Source: Rana temporaria | Taxonomy: Eukaryota; Chordata; Amphibia; Anura; Ranidae | DNA: 64,000 bases | Direction of reading: 5' to 3' | Assembly (NCBI RefSeq): GCF_905171775.1 | Contig: NC_053494.1 | Span: forward strand, 193,811,544 to 193,875,543 | Part shown: one piece after another, positions 21,656 to 32,844 of the stretch | Layout of the letters: every line of letters starts with the position of its first letter | How positions within the stretch are numbered: position 1 is the stretch's first letter | Notes under the pieces: model-generated | What the model was told of the DNA's origin: nothing | Database searches by the model: none | The model's input: the letters and a program-made list of their open reading frames with translations, nothing else | Translations under genes and position numbers: made by a program

Positions 21656-22339
21656 GGGCCAGATTCTCAAAGGCGTTACGACGGCGCAACACCATTAGCG
21701 CCGTCGTAACTCCTCATCTGGCCCCGGGTATCTATGCGACTGATTCTTAGAATCAGTTGCGCATAGATACCCTTTAGATCTGACATGCGTAAGGCTGTTA
21801 CGCTGTCAGATCTTAAAAGTAATTTTTTTTCCCGCCGCTAGGTGTCGCATCGTCGTTTTCCCCGTCGTCTATGCAAATGAGGTAAGTACGCGAGATTCCC
21901 GAACCTACGCGCGTCCGACGCTGATAATTTACGTTGTTAGCAGGGGCAACCAATGTTAACTATGGCCGTCGTTCCCGCGTCGAAGTTAAAAAAAATACGT
22001 TGTTTGCGTAAGACGTCCGTGAATGGCGCTGGACGCCATTTACGTAAACGTCTAAGCAAATGACGTCTAGGGGACGTCATTTAGCGCAATGCACGTCGGG
22101 TAATTTACCCGACGGAGCATGCGCAGTACGCTCGGCGCGGGAGCGCGCCTAATTTAAATGGTGCCCGCCCCATTTGAATTGGGCGGGCTTGCGCCGAGCG
22201 AATTTACGATACACCGCCGCAAGTTTACAGGTAAGTGTTCTGAGAATCAGGATGTAAACCTGTAAACCTGCGGCGGTGTAGCGTACAGCACATACGTTAC
22301 GCTGCCCAGGAGCAACGTTAATGTATGAGAATCTGGCCC
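21656..22339. repeat. GGGCC-type CpG-rich element (copy 8)
   Basis: Ends are GGGCCAGATTCTC and GAGAATCTGGCCC, flanked by AGT on both sides. The interior includes GAGCATGCGCAGTACGC, AACTATGGCCGTCGTTCC and long inverted arms. Confidence 0.88.
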
Positions 22340-22349
22340 AGTTTTTTTT

Positions 22350-22645
22350 TTTTACTAAAGGCAAATCCACTTTGCACTACGAGTGCAATCTACAAGTGCA
22401 AAGTGCATTTGAAATTGCACTGAAAGTGCACTTGGAAGTGCAGTCGCTGTAGATCCGAGGGGGACATGCAAGGGAAATAAAAAACAGCATTTTAGCTTGC
22501 ACGTGATTGGATGATACAATCAGCAGAGCTTCCCCTCATTTCAGATCTACCCCTCAGATTTACAGCGACTGCAATTTCAAGTGCACTTTGCACTTGTAGA
22601 TTGCACTCGTAGTGCAAAGTGGATTTGCCTATCATAAATAACCCC
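22350..22645. repeat. Fold-back with GGCAAATCCACTTTGCAC arms
   Basis: The left arm GGCAAATCCACTTTGCACTA pairs with TAGTGCAAAGTGGATTTGCC at the right, and GTGCAATCTACAAGTGCAAA pairs with its complement. About 110-bp arms surround a loop near 22450-22560. No protein is encoded. Confidence 0.87.
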
Positions 22646-23300
22646 CATAGAAACAACAGTGAAACAAAATGAATCTCCAACCTACTTACCCTTCCTAGGC
22701 TCTGACTGTCTTCTCTAAAGCACCCTGACCTCAAGTGAAATTTGGCGGCTCTGATGAAGGAAATCACTGTGATCACATGTATACAACAATCAAACTGAAT
22801 CTTTAACTGTTCTTCGTAGTAACAAGTTTTCTACAGTAAGAAGATGGGATGTAACTTTGACCACTTCCTGCTGCCCAAATTTGCATTGCACATTTTACTT
22901 CCACATACGTATATTCTTTAAGCTTTATGATTATTTAAATTTTTTTATATATATATTGTGGCTATTGGTAAAGGATTTACAGTTATTACTATGTTTGACT
23001 TTGCACAGTTTTAGCACAAGGCAGAAATAATGATCTGAGTGGTGTTTGATGTAACAAAGTGCTGACAGACCCATCAAGTCAGCCACTTCCTGTTTTCTGA
23101 CATCTAAAAGAGACAAAGCGAGAGAACTCGGAAACGTAGACAGTACTAGTGAGTCTTGCGTATTGTTAGTTATGCTTTGTACACAGACAAGTTCTAATTA
23201 CAGAAGGTGCACTCTCTGGCGAAAGAGCAGTGAGAGCACTTCAGTAGTGTAAAAGTAAAAAAATATATATGTACAGTGTACAATAAATATATATACTACA
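22646..23300. other. Apparently unique island with ETS-like motifs
   Basis: I found no inverted repeat or repeat-family landmark here. On the minus strand two CAGGAAGTGG motifs occur (about 22860-22870 and 23082-23092), and a donor-like GG|GTAAGTAGG lies at about 22682-22692. It could hold a 5' exon or promoter of ARHGAP15, but there is no in-frame ATG and no recognisable protein, so this is only a possibility. Confidence 0.25.
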
Positions 23301-23308
23301 CCCTAGCA

Positions 23309-23315
<7 letters not shown>

Positions 23316-23371
<56 letters not shown>
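23316..23371. repeat. (TA)n microsatellite, left part
   Basis: About 28 TA dinucleotides run up to the GGGCC element that starts at 23376. The array resumes on the far side at 24071. Confidence 0.95.
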
Positions 23372-23374
<3 letters not shown>

Positions 23375-23375
23375 T

Positions 23376-24068
23376 GGGCCAGATTCAAAAAGATCAGCGG
23401 ATCTTTCTGCTGGCGTAACGTATCTCAGATACGTTATGCCGCCGTAACTTTGGGCGCTAGTTCCGTATGCAGAAAGAACTTGCGCCCTTAGTTATGGCGG
23501 CGTAACGTATGTGTGGCGGCGTAAGCCTGCTAATTCAAATGGGGATGTTGGGGGCGTGTTTTATTTAAATTTCACTTGACCCCGTGTATGTTACGTTTTT
23601 TGTGAACGGCGCATGCGCCGTTCGTGAAAAAATCCCAGTGCGCATGCTCGAAATTCTGCCCTAAATCTTCATTGCTTTTGACGTGAATGTAAATTATGTC
23701 CAGCCCTATTCGCGAACGACTTACGCAAACGACGTAAAATTTTCAAAATTCGACGCAGGAACGACGGCCATACTTAACATAGGATACGCTGCATATACCC
23801 CTCATATAGCAGGGGTAACTTTACGCCAGAAAAAGCCTAACGCAAACGACGTAATAAAAATGCACCGGGCGGACGTTGGTTTCTGAATCGGCATATCTAC
23901 CTAATTAGCATATTTTTTGCGGAACTATACGGAAGTGCCACCTAGCGGCCAGCATAAATATGCAGCCTAAGATTACACCAGTCGTAACTGATTCTCTGAA
24001 TCAGGTGCATAGATACGACGGCCTGCACTCAGAGATACGCCGTTGTATCTCCTATCTGAATCCGGGCC
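23376..24068. repeat. GGGCC-type element inserted in a (TA)n tract (copy 9)
   Basis: Ends are GGGCCAGATTCAA and GAATCCGGGCC, flanked by AGT on both sides. The CpG-rich interior carries GCGCATGCGCCGTTCG, CATACTTAACATAGG and GTGCCACCTAGCGGCC. TA arrays lie directly outside both flanks. Confidence 0.88.
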
Positions 24069-24069
24069 A

Positions 24070-24070
<1 letters not shown>

Positions 24071-24136
<66 letters not shown>
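24071..24136. repeat. (TA)n microsatellite, right part
   Basis: About 33 TA dinucleotides, directly after the target duplication of the GGGCC element. Confidence 0.95.
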
Positions 24137-24141
<5 letters not shown>

Positions 24142-24470
24142 ATATATATTAGGGCTGTAGAAATTAAAGATTAATTACTCGATTAATCGTTAATTTTTTG
24201 GATCGATCACAATTCTTTTGATTGGTACTAGTGGTGCAACGGATCGTAAATGATCCGTGATCGGAACACCACATGATCTGCGGAGCTCCGCTGCTCCCTC
24301 AGCTATAGGAAAGGCCGTAGCTTCGGCCTAGCTCCCGGAGCGGCGGCCATCTTGATCCACCCGATGGCGGCCTAGGTGAGCCTAGAGCGGCGCACTGACG
24401 TCATCACCTGGCCTCAACGGCTCGTGTTCGGCCGGATTCTCTGGTAAGACTAAGCAAGCACTAATCTTCC

Positions 24471-25539
24471 TGTAGCGCTACCCCCGAAGGAGCCGCTGAT
24501 TTGATGTTGGGATTGGCGTATTGAGTTACCTTGGTATGGTCTAGGGGTGCAGCTGGAGAACAGGATAGTGAGTGAAGGTCCAGACAGTGAATAAAGGTTT
24601 TTCAATGCTTTATTTCCAGGCCAACACGGCCAACATCAACATCAAATAGGAAGAAAAAGGTTGATGAAGAAAGGAGAGAACTTTGCAGTATCAGGCCTGG
24701 ATATGAACCGAGCAGTCCTGCTCTCAGTAGTATCAGATTGTGGTTCGTCGCCACTCCAGCCAGAGTGGGTGAAGTGCCCCCGGACAGACCTCTATCACAA
24801 GCCTGGCAGCCGAGGTGTCACGTTAGATTTCTGGGAGGAACAGGTCTCTCTCAAAGGCCTGGCTCTAGGGCCTCTGCCACAGGCCTATTACTTTAAGCGA
24901 GCTTGATGGATGATTGGAGCGAATCCTCCCAGTAAGTTTTAGCATAGGTCACCGGATGACAGCAAAGCATACCTGTCAGCATTCCAGTCACCAGATCCCC
25001 GATTGGTTCGTTCAAGCCCTGTTGGACAACCTGCCTCCGGGTTTCCCTCAAGCCGACCCCCCAATCGAACGGCACCCAGCCTGGGATCCTCTCAATAGAA
25101 CTGGGGACACAGTAAGTCACTGGAGTCCCCTTTCACCTCCGGATGAGGTTCTGTGTAGCCTGCAGATTTGGCCAGGTGGGCCGCGCCGGCGGGGTCCATG
25201 GATGCACGCACCCTAAAGGTGGATGCCGCACCTGGAACCGGGACCCCGCGAAGATCTTAAGCACATGACATCTGTCACAGATATACTCTCCCCCAGCATG
25301 CCCCGCGAGGGAGAACTCCTCTGATTGGCTGCTGGGGAAAACTTGCTTTGCCAGAACCCCTCTGGTGCCAACTTCCAGCCAGGAATGGTACTGCATCCCT
25401 GGAGCACAGACTGACCAAGTGGACATTTCTGGAATGACAGAAGTCCCAATTTAGTAAATTGTGAATGGGAGCAAAGTAACTCTCCCATTCCCCACTAACT
25501 TTAGCGTAGTGCCCATACTGAAAGTAAGGGGGCGCTACA
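24471..25539 (-). mobile_element. Solo LTR with TGTAGC/GCTACA ends, minus orientation
   Basis: The segment starts TGTAGCGCTACCCCCGAAGG and ends GGGGCGCTACA, 1069 bp. Read in reverse it matches the LTR at 33555-35354 (shared TCCTTCGGGGGTAG end and ACCCACTCTGGCTAGAGTGG block). Flanks are TTCC and TTCT, a near match to a 4-bp duplication. No internal retroelement sequence adjoins it. Confidence 0.72.
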
Positions 25540-25544
25540 TTCTT

Positions 25545-25711
25545 ATACAGTGGGGGAGATGTCTGTGGATTACAGTGGAGGAGATGTCTGTGGATATTAC
25601 AGTGGGGAGATGTCTGTGGATATTACAGTGGGGGAGATTGTGGATATTACAGTGGGGGAGATGTCTGTGGATATTACAGTAGGGGAGATGTCTGTGGATA
25701 TTACAGTGGGG
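25545..25711 (+). repeat. Minisatellite, about seven 24-27 bp units
   Basis: Units begin ACAGTGG at 25547, 25572, 25599, 25625, 25649, 25676 and 25703 and read on as GGGGAGATGTCTGTGGATATT with small differences. The array abuts the right end of the LTR. Confidence 0.9.
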
Positions 25712-25829
25712 ACCATATATGGTAGTGATTCGAAAAATGTATGTGCGCTAAAATTAATTGAAATTAGTCGATTAAAAAAAATCGATTAATCAAACACTAA
25801 ATTTTAATCAGTAACAGCCCTAATATATA

Positions 25830-27355
25830 TAGTTGTGCTCATAAGTTTACATACCCTGGCAGAATTAGATTTCTTGCCCATTTTTCAGAGAATATGAATG
25901 ATAACACAAAAACTTTTCTTTCACTCATGGTTTAGTGTTTTTCAATAATAATGGTGACAGAAACTACCCAAATGACCCTGATCAAAAGTTTACATACCCT
26001 AGTTCTTAATACTGTGTATTGCCCCCTTTAACATCAATGACAGCTTGAAGTCTTCTCAGATGGTAAAGCTGCCCATTCCTCTTGGCAAAAAGCCTCCTGT
26101 AAATTCTTGGGCTGTCTTACATGAGCTGCTTGTTTGAGATCTCCCCAGAGTGGCTCAATGATATTGAGGTCAGGAGACTGAGATGGCCACTCCAGAACCT
26201 TCACTTTTTTCTGCTGTAGCCAATGACAGGTTGACTTGGCCTTGTGTTTTGGATCATTGTCATGTTGGAATGTCCAAGTACGTCCCATACGCAGCTTCCT
26301 GGCTGATGAATGCAAATGTTCCTCCAGTATTTTTTGATAACATACTGCATTCATCTTACCATCAATTTTGACCAAATTCCCTGTGCCTTTGTAGCTCACA
26401 CATCCCCAAAACATCAGCGATCCACCTCCGTGTTTCACAGTAGGAATAGTGTACCTTTCATCAAAGTCCTTGTTGACTCCTCTCCAAATGTAGCCTTTAT
26501 GGCTGTGGCCAAAAAGCTAAATTTTAGTTTCATCGCAACCAAATGACTTTGTGCCAGAAGGTTTGAGGCTTGTCTCTGTGCTGTTTGGTGTATTGTAAGC
26601 GGGATACTTTGTGGCATTTGCATAGTAATGTCTTTCTTCTGGCGACTTGACCATGCAGCCCATCTTTCCTCAAGTGCCTCCTTATTGTGCATCTTGAACA
26701 ACACCACATGTTTTCAGAGAGTCCTGTATTTCACCTGAAGTTATTTGTGGATTTTTCTTTGCATCCCGAACAATTTTCCTGGCAGTTGTGGTTGAAATTT
26801 TAGTTGGTCTACCTGACCGTGGTTTGGTTTCAACAGAACCCCTCATTTTCTGCTTCTTGATTAGAGTTTGAACACTGATGATTGACATCCTCATGTCCTT
26901 GGATATCTTTTTATATCCCTTTACTGTTTTATACAGTTTAACTACCTTTTCCCGCAGAACCCTTGACAATTCATTTGCTTTCCCCATGACTCAGAATCCA
27001 GAAACGTCAGTGCAGCACTGGATGAAAGATGCAAGGGTCTGTCAGGAGTACAGAAACTCAATGACCTTTTATACACAAACACTAATTACAAGCAAATAGA
27101 TCACATTCAAACCCCTTTGTGTCAACTTGTGTGCATGTTATCAGGCCAAAATCACCAGGGTATGTAAACTTTTGATCAGGGTCATTTGGGTAGTTTCTGT
27201 TGTATTCATGATTTAAAAAGAGTAAACACAGTTGATTGATAATAAATGGCTTAAGCCAAACACTAACCACGAGTGAAAGAAAAGTGTTTGTGTTATCATT
27301 TATATTCTCTAAAAAAATGGCCAAGAAATCATACATTCTGCCAGGGTATGTAAAC
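25830..27355 (-). mobile_element. Nearly complete Tc1-like transposon (family 1)
   Basis: The left terminal region GTTGTGCTCATAAGTTTAC... is mirrored on the right by CATTCTGCCAGGGTATG, and a second GATCAAAAGTTTACATACCC copy lies inside each terminus (about 25980 and 27160), giving the direct/inverted double repeats of many vertebrate Tc1 elements. It sits in TA-rich DNA. The outermost right end is lost; sequence of another Tc1 family follows at once. Confidence 0.88.
26034..26987 (-). pseudogene. Tc1-like transposase, broken
   Basis: Tc1-like transposases cut and paste their element at TA dinucleotides. On the minus strand, reading begins MGKANELSRVLREKVV at 26987. A helix-turn-helix half (to the RSGRPTKI linker) is followed by the DDE half. 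The second catalytic Asp (QHDNDPKHKAK) and the third acidic residue (SPDLNIIEPLWGDLK) are visible near the end. The frame breaks near 26700 and again near 26440, and an in-frame TAG follows the first catalytic Asp region (DETKI then stop, near 26520). It is therefore inactive. Neighbouring terminal repeats belong to the same element. Confidence 0.9.
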
Positions 27356-27357
27356 TG

Positions 27358-27705
27358 TATAATAAGTATTGAACACAATTTTTCTAGGTAAATATACTTC
27401 TAAAGGTACTATTGACAATACATTTTCACCACATGTCGGTATGCAATCCATACATACAAAGAAACCAAAACAAATAAATTCATCTTAAGATGGATAAAGC
27501 TCTCTCAAGACCTTTGCAACCTTATTGTTGCAAAACATACTGATGACATTGGTTACAGAAGGATTTCTAAACTTCTGAATGTTCCAGTGAGCACTGTTGG
27601 GGCCGTGATCCAGAAGTGGAAATAACATAATTTCACCATAAACCGGCCATGACCAGGTGCTCCTTGCAAGATTTCTGAGTGAAAATAATTCTTCTGCAAG
27701 GTCTG
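27358..27705 (+). mobile_element. Tc1-like fragment (family 2)
   Basis: The fragment starts at AATAAGTATTGAACAC, a terminal motif of another Tc1-like family. It then carries a transposase piece on the plus strand (DITGDIGYRRISKLLNVPV-like reading across TTACAGAAGGATTTCTAAAC, then AVIQKWK). The remainder of the transposase and the other terminus are absent. Confidence 0.65.
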
Positions 27706-27839
27706 CATGGGCACCCTGGCTGGTCTGCGGCTATGCAGCCCCATACACAACAAACTACAATGCACTGCGCATTCTGACACTTTTCTGTTAGTACCAGCGT
27801 TACATTTTTTCAGCAATTTGAGCTACAGTAGCTTACTTA
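27706..27839 (-). mobile_element. Tc1-like fragment (family 3)
   Basis: The block CTATGCAGCCCCATAC, CAAACTACAATGCACTG and AGCAATTTGAGCTACAGTAG matches, from memory, internal sequence of a further vertebrate Tc1-like family. Only about 130 bp is left. Confidence 0.5.
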
Positions 27840-28000
27840 GTTATTTCGCGGGCACAGCAAATGTACACTGTTATACAAGCTGTACACTCACTACTTTACA
27901 TTGTAGCAAAGTGTAATTTCTTCAGTGTTGTCACATGAAAAGATATAATAAAATATTTACAGAAATGTGAAGGGTATACTCACTTTGTGACATACTGTAT
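27840..28000 (-). mobile_element. Tc1-like terminal fragment (family 4)
   Basis: The words ATACAAGCTGTACACTC, CATTGTAGCAAAGTGT, TTCAGTGTTGTCACATG and TATACTCACTTTGTGACATAC are typical of the terminal repeat of a Tc1-like family whose end reads TCACAAAGTGAGTATAC. Only this one terminus is present. Confidence 0.65.
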
Positions 28001-28051
28001 ATATATTTATATATATATATATACATAATTATTACTTCTTTAAAACACAGT

Positions 28052-28792
28052 GGCCCGGATTCACGTAGAGCCGCGTAAAATTGTGCGAGCGTAACGTATC
28101 TGATTTACGTTACGCCTCCGCAACTTACATGGTCAAGTGCTGTATTTTCAAAACACTTGCTCCGTAAATTGCGGCGACGTAGCGTAAATCGCCCGGCGTA
28201 AGCCCGCCTAATTTAAATTTGGATCAGGGGGCGTGTTTTATGTAAAACTACTGTGACCCAACGTGATTGACGTTTTTGCGGAACAGCGCATGGGCCGTCC
28301 GTGGAATTTCCCAGTGTGCATTGCTCCAAAGTACGCCGCAAGGACGTCATTGGTTTCGACGTGAACGTAAATGACGTCCAGCCCCATTCACAAACGACTT
28401 ACGCAAACAACGTAACTTTTTCAAATTTCGACGCGGGAACGACGGCCATACTTAACATTGGCTGCGCCTCATATATCAGGGGCAACTTTACGCTGGGAAA
28501 AGCCTAACGTAAACGTTGTAACTTTACTGCGTCGGCCGCGCGTACGTTCGGGAATTCGTGTATCTAGCTAATTTGCATACTCGATGCGGAATTCGACAGA
28601 AGCGCCACCTAACGGGCAAAAAAAAATGCAGTTAAGATCCGACGGCGTAAGAGACTTACGCCTGTCGGATCTAATGGATATCTATGCGTAACTGATTCTA
28701 AGAATCAGACGCATAGATTTGACGGGTCAGATTAGGACTTACGACGGCGTACATGGCGCTGCGCCGTCATAAGTCCTTTGAGAATCTGGGCC
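28052..28792. repeat. GGGCC-type CpG-rich element (copy 10)
   Basis: Ends are GGCCCGGATTCACG and GAGAATCTGGGCC, flanked by AGT on both sides. The right half is nearly identical to the element at 38051-38562. The interior includes GCGCCACCTAACGGG and CATACTTAACATTGGC. Confidence 0.87.
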
Positions 28793-28794
28793 AG

Positions 28795-29690
28795 TGAGTT
28801 CTTTATTAGATACACATATCTAGTCTTGTAAGGGTAAAGGTATCAGACAAATGAGTAGACAAAGAGCAACTTCAAGTTTATTGTATGAATGCAAGATAAA
28901 TTGACAATGCCAATAAAATGGTAAAAGGATATGTAACAAGCAAAATACACAGTATAATAGACAATAACACTACTGTAGTATAGGGGCTGCCAAGAGGTAG
29001 TTCCCACAAAGACCACCCGGTGACAGCACAATACAGAATAACAGTATCTAAAAGAACAGAGTATAGGGAAGAAGTCACTAGTAATAAACAGCATGGTACA
29101 GTTCAGTCTAGTGCAAACATAGTTACTTATCTCAGGGTTCTCTGAGATAGGGGGGTTGGAAACACCTCTCTAACAAGGCTGGCTGTAGCTGTGAAGCTCA
29201 GGTGGACAATCACAGGGATCTCCAGAAGGCTTCACAGAGGGAAGGTGGTAGGAATCTCCGATCTGGATGTCCATATAGCAACAGGAGTTCCAGGAATGGA
29301 TGTACAAGGTGGATTCTAAAGCTACAGGGCTAACCCACTATCGAGGCAGAGGTCTGGGACCAGCTAGCACAGTGCGTGGTGTAAGATAATACTGCATGTT
29401 CTTGCACTTTCATCTGGTGGTGCGCACACTGGAAACAATGGGAGAACCCCCCCTCTGATGACAGATAACATGGTCAGTCCCTGCTGTCATATCAGGTGCA
29501 GTCTCTCTGAGGGTGGAAAACAGAGGAGTTTATCTCCCTTTGGTGTGTCCAGGATTCCTGTGGACAGTGGGGAGTTCACTGGGCTGTGGAAAAAGGAATC
29601 AAAGGGGCCTGCACCCACTGTGGAACAAGGTAAGTAAAGGGGGGCTACTAAGTGTGAAGTAGGACACCCTTTTGTGTTTATCACAGCTCC
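28795..29690. other. Tc1-like terminus followed by unassigned sequence
   Basis: The first bases (GAGTTCTTTATTAGATACAC) resemble a terminus of a Tc1-like family. After about 28820 the sequence is not recognised; it may be an insertion, since transposase sequence of a matching family resumes at about 29690. Confidence 0.35.
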
Positions 29691-30035
29691 AGATGTCTGT
29701 CCAGATGGATTCCATGAAGATTTGGGATTTGTTCTTTAGGGGATTTGGTCCATACTGACTTGTTTGTGCAATTTTGATTCTCCAGATTTGTTGACTACAT
29801 ATTGATGCTGCGAATCTCCCATTTTAGGCCATCCTGAATATTCTGACCCTTCCTTCATATGGCACAGCAGAAATTGAGATACTTCAGACCAGGCAATGTT
29901 CTCTACAGTCTTTAGTGGTACAGATCAGTTTTTTTTTGGTCTTATTTTCCAGTCCTTAGTGGACAGCAGCACAAGCTGACATACAGTAGGGTGTTCAACT
30001 GCTGTAGGCGGTTGTCTTCTGGTTCTGTGTATTAT
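29690..30035 (-). pseudogene. Tc1-like transposase relic, C-terminal half (family 5)
   Basis: On the minus strand the words GGGAGATTCGCAGCATC, GTCAACAAATCTGGAGAATC and TGCCTGGTCTGAAGTATCTC correspond to the DDE-half DNA of a Tc1-like family whose ends read AATAAAG. It has many frameshifts and no usable reading frame. The N-terminal part appears about 2.8 kb away at 32845-33060, separated by a LINE and a fold-back. Confidence 0.55.
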
Positions 30036-30740
30036 GGATTCACAGAGAGCTTTCTGCATGCAACTGTTAGCATAGGTGTGACTAGCCTATTGCATTAGGG
30101 TGTGCACCCCAAAGTTTACATACATACATTCACAAACAGACATACACTAAAATAAATTAATGCAAACAAACATTTTAAAATGTATTAGAACATGGACAAT
30201 TTCAGTAGAGCAGTAGAAGGTATCAGTGGGCCAGTGAGCAGTGTCAGTATTTTTATTTTATTATTATTATTTAAGTAAATAAGTAAACAAAAGGCTTCAA
30301 TAAAATGGCCGAAAAACTGAGACATATTACCATGATGCAGAGGTAGAACCGAAGTGGAATGCCACAGCTGAACATACACACCGTAACTAATTTCCTCATT
30401 ATGCATATTATAAATTGACCCCCGCCATAGCCGCTTGGCTCATTCCTCCAGATGAAGCCATGTGTGAGGTGGTGGAGTCTGGCGGTGGAACCTTGTCGCA
30501 ACTGAGTGAGACCTTTGTGATGAAAACGTTTTAAGAAATGCGAGTTGTATATTAGTTGGGGTGGAGAGGTTCATTTTTAATCCCTCTGATACTGCACTAT
30601 TGGAGGCACTTTCTGTTTTTTTTTACAATATTTTACATTCTTTTTTATAATATTATTATTTATTTATTATTATTATTTTTTTTTTTATTCCTTTTGGGGG
30701 ACTTTGAAGAAATATCAGGGGTCTAAACATACCCCTGATG
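30036..30740. other. Unassigned AT-rich sequence
   Basis: Poly-T and TTA runs occur near 30616-30690, followed by a small hairpin at about 30714-30742 (ATCAGGGGTCTAAACATACCCCTGAT). No exon was seen. Confidence 0.4.
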
Positions 30741-32275
30741 TTACATAGTTAGTCAGGTTTAAAAAAGACACAAGTCCATCTAGTTCAACCAAAAAAAAAG
30801 AGAAATACAATTCCATATACACAATTCTATGCCCACAGGTGATCCAGATGAAGATGAACACCCCCTGCAAAGCATGATCGAATTTGCTACAGCAGGGGAA
30901 AAAGTCCTTCCTGTTCCCCCGAGAGGCAATCAGATTTTCCCTGGATCAACTTTACCTATAAATGTTAGTACCCAGTTATATTATGTATATTTTGGAAAGT
31001 ATCCAGGCCGTTTTTTTAAAGCAATCTACTGAGCTGGCCAGAACCACCTGGAGGGAGTCTATTTCACATTTTACAGCTCCTACTGTAAAGACACCTTTCT
31101 GTATTTGGAGATGAAATCTTTTTTCCTCTAGATGTAAAGAGTGCCCCTTTGTCCTCTGTGATGACCTTAAAGTAAATAACTCAACACCAAGTTCACTATA
31201 TGGCCCCCCTATATATTTGTACATGTTGATCATATCCCCCCATAATCTCCTCTTCTCAAGAGTGAATAAATTCAGTTCCTCTAATCTTTCCTCATAGCTG
31301 AGCTCCTCCATGCCTCTTATCAGTTTGGTTGCCCTTCTCTGCACTTTCTCCAGTTCCCTGATATCCTTTTTGAGAACTGGTGCCCAAAACTGAACTGCAT
31401 ATTCCAGATGAGGTCTTACTAATGATTTAAACAGGGGCAAAATGATATCTCTCTCTCTGGAGTCCATACCTCTCTTAATACAAGAAAGGACTTTGCTCGC
31501 TTTGGAAACCGCAGCTTGGCATTGCATGACATTATTGAGGTTATGATCTACCAAAACCCCCAGATACTTCTCCACTATGAATCTCCCAGTTGTACTCCCC
31601 CTAGTATGAAACATGCATATTCTTAGCCCCCAAGTGCATAACTTTACATTTATCAACATTAAACCTCGTTTGCCACATAGTAGCCCAATTAGAGGTTGGC
31701 TTGTAAGTTGGAGACATCCTATAAGGACGTTATTCCACTGCATAGCTTGGTGTCATCTGCAAAGATAGAAATGTTACTTTTAATCCCAGACCCAATATCA
31801 TTTATAAAAATATTAAAAAGTAAGGGTCCCAACACTGAACCTTGGGGTACACCACTGATAACCTTGGACCATTCAGAATATGAATCAGTAACCATTACTC
31901 TCTAAATTCTGTCCTTTAGCCAGTTTTCTATCCATTTACAAATTGACCTTATTAAGCCTGTAGACTTTACCTTACACATTAGCTGTGTGTGGGGAACTGT
32001 GTCAAATGCTTCTGCAAAATCCAAGTATACCACGTCCACCGCCACCCCTCTGTCCAAGGTTTTATTCACCTCCTCATAAAAAGAAATCAAGTTTGTCTGA
32101 CAACTTCTGTCTTTCATGAATTTTTTTCCAGCAAGAACTCCTCTATGTGGTCTTTTATTAAACTCTCCAGTATCTTCCCAACTATAGAAGTTAAACTAAC
32201 AGGTCTATAGTTACTTGGTAAAGACTTTGATCCCTTTTTAAATATAGGCACCACATTGGTGGGAGAGAAGGGAAG
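30741..32275 (-). pseudogene. CR1-like LINE reverse transcriptase, broken
   Basis: Non-LTR reverse transcriptases copy their own RNA at a nicked target. Reading the minus strand from about 32275: PIFKKGSKSLPSNYRPVSL (RT fingers), RSCQTNLISFYEEV, VYLDFAEAFDTVPH (first catalytic Asp motif), then FADDTKLC near 31760 (the [Y/F]xDD motif) in another frame, and a 255-residue C-terminal frame with SLVRPHLEYAVQFWAP and VQRRATKLIRGMEEL. The 3' end shows ACTTGATGGA-like and AGTCAGGTT words near 30750, known from amphibian CR1/L2-type LINE ends. Endonuclease and ORF1 are missing, and several frameshifts make it inactive. Confidence 0.88.
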
Positions 32276-32396
32276 CAGACAGCACTGCAGGGAGTTGAGG
32301 TGGGATACTCCTCTGGGCCCGGACAGCAGGGGGAATCGTAAGTGCACAAGGTGATTAGGGTGTGCCCGGGCACACTTGACACATGCCTATGACTGT

Positions 32397-32836
32397 TAGG
32401 GTCCTTTCACACGTGCGGACCGTTTTTTAGATCAGTTTTTTATCATCAGTTGATTCGTTTTTTCATCCGTTTTTCATCCGTTTTTCATCAGTTGTCATCC
32501 GTTTTTCATCCGTTTTTCCATCCGTTTTTTCATCAGTTTTTTTTTTTGTTAGAACTTTATTTTTATTACATATTTTGATGAAAAACTGATGTTAGCGGAT
32601 CGAATGTTAAACGGATCGTCCGCTAACATCCGTTTTTCGTCCGTTCCGTTTTTTTGACGGAAGAAAAATAGGGTTTTCTTCCGTTCAAAAAAACGGAGCT
32701 TAACGGAGACGGATGTTAACGGACGTTAGCGGATGCTGATCCGCTAACGTACGCTATCCCATTGGAAAGCATTGCAGTCCGTAAACGGACGTATGAAAAA
32801 ACGGACAAACGGTCCGCACGTGTGAAAGGACCCTTA
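32397..32836. repeat. Fold-back, GGGTCCTTTCACAC class, CGGATGTTAAC core
   Basis: The left end TAGGGTCCTTTCACACG is mirrored by CGTGTGAAAGGACCCTTA. The core pairs CATCCGTTTTT repeats and GTTAGCGGATC words with their complements. A TAG/TTA-like 3-bp flank is present. Confidence 0.88.
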
Positions 32837-32844
32837 GTCATTAT

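Larger units (their letters stand above)
24151..25821. mobile_element. Element with AGGGCTGT/ACAGCCCT ends, carrying an LTR insertion
   Basis: The left end AGGGCTGTAGAAATTAA pairs with ACAGCCCT at the right, and ATTAATTACTCGATTAATCG is echoed by ATCGATTAATCAA near 25790. About 600 bp remain once the LTR at 24471-25539 is removed. A GGTGCAACGGATC block at 24233 recurs at 42844. A hAT-type origin is possible but unproven. Confidence 0.6.

Noticed and set aside
22492..22776. Minus-strand frame as the first ARHGAP15 coding exon
   Set aside because: The frame starts at GTG with no in-frame ATG after the last upstream stop, and its right half overlaps the complement of a fold-back. Only the donor-like site is suggestive.
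25461..25789. Repetitive protein with VDITVGEMS-type repeats
   Set aside because: It is a translation of a 24-27 bp minisatellite next to an LTR end.
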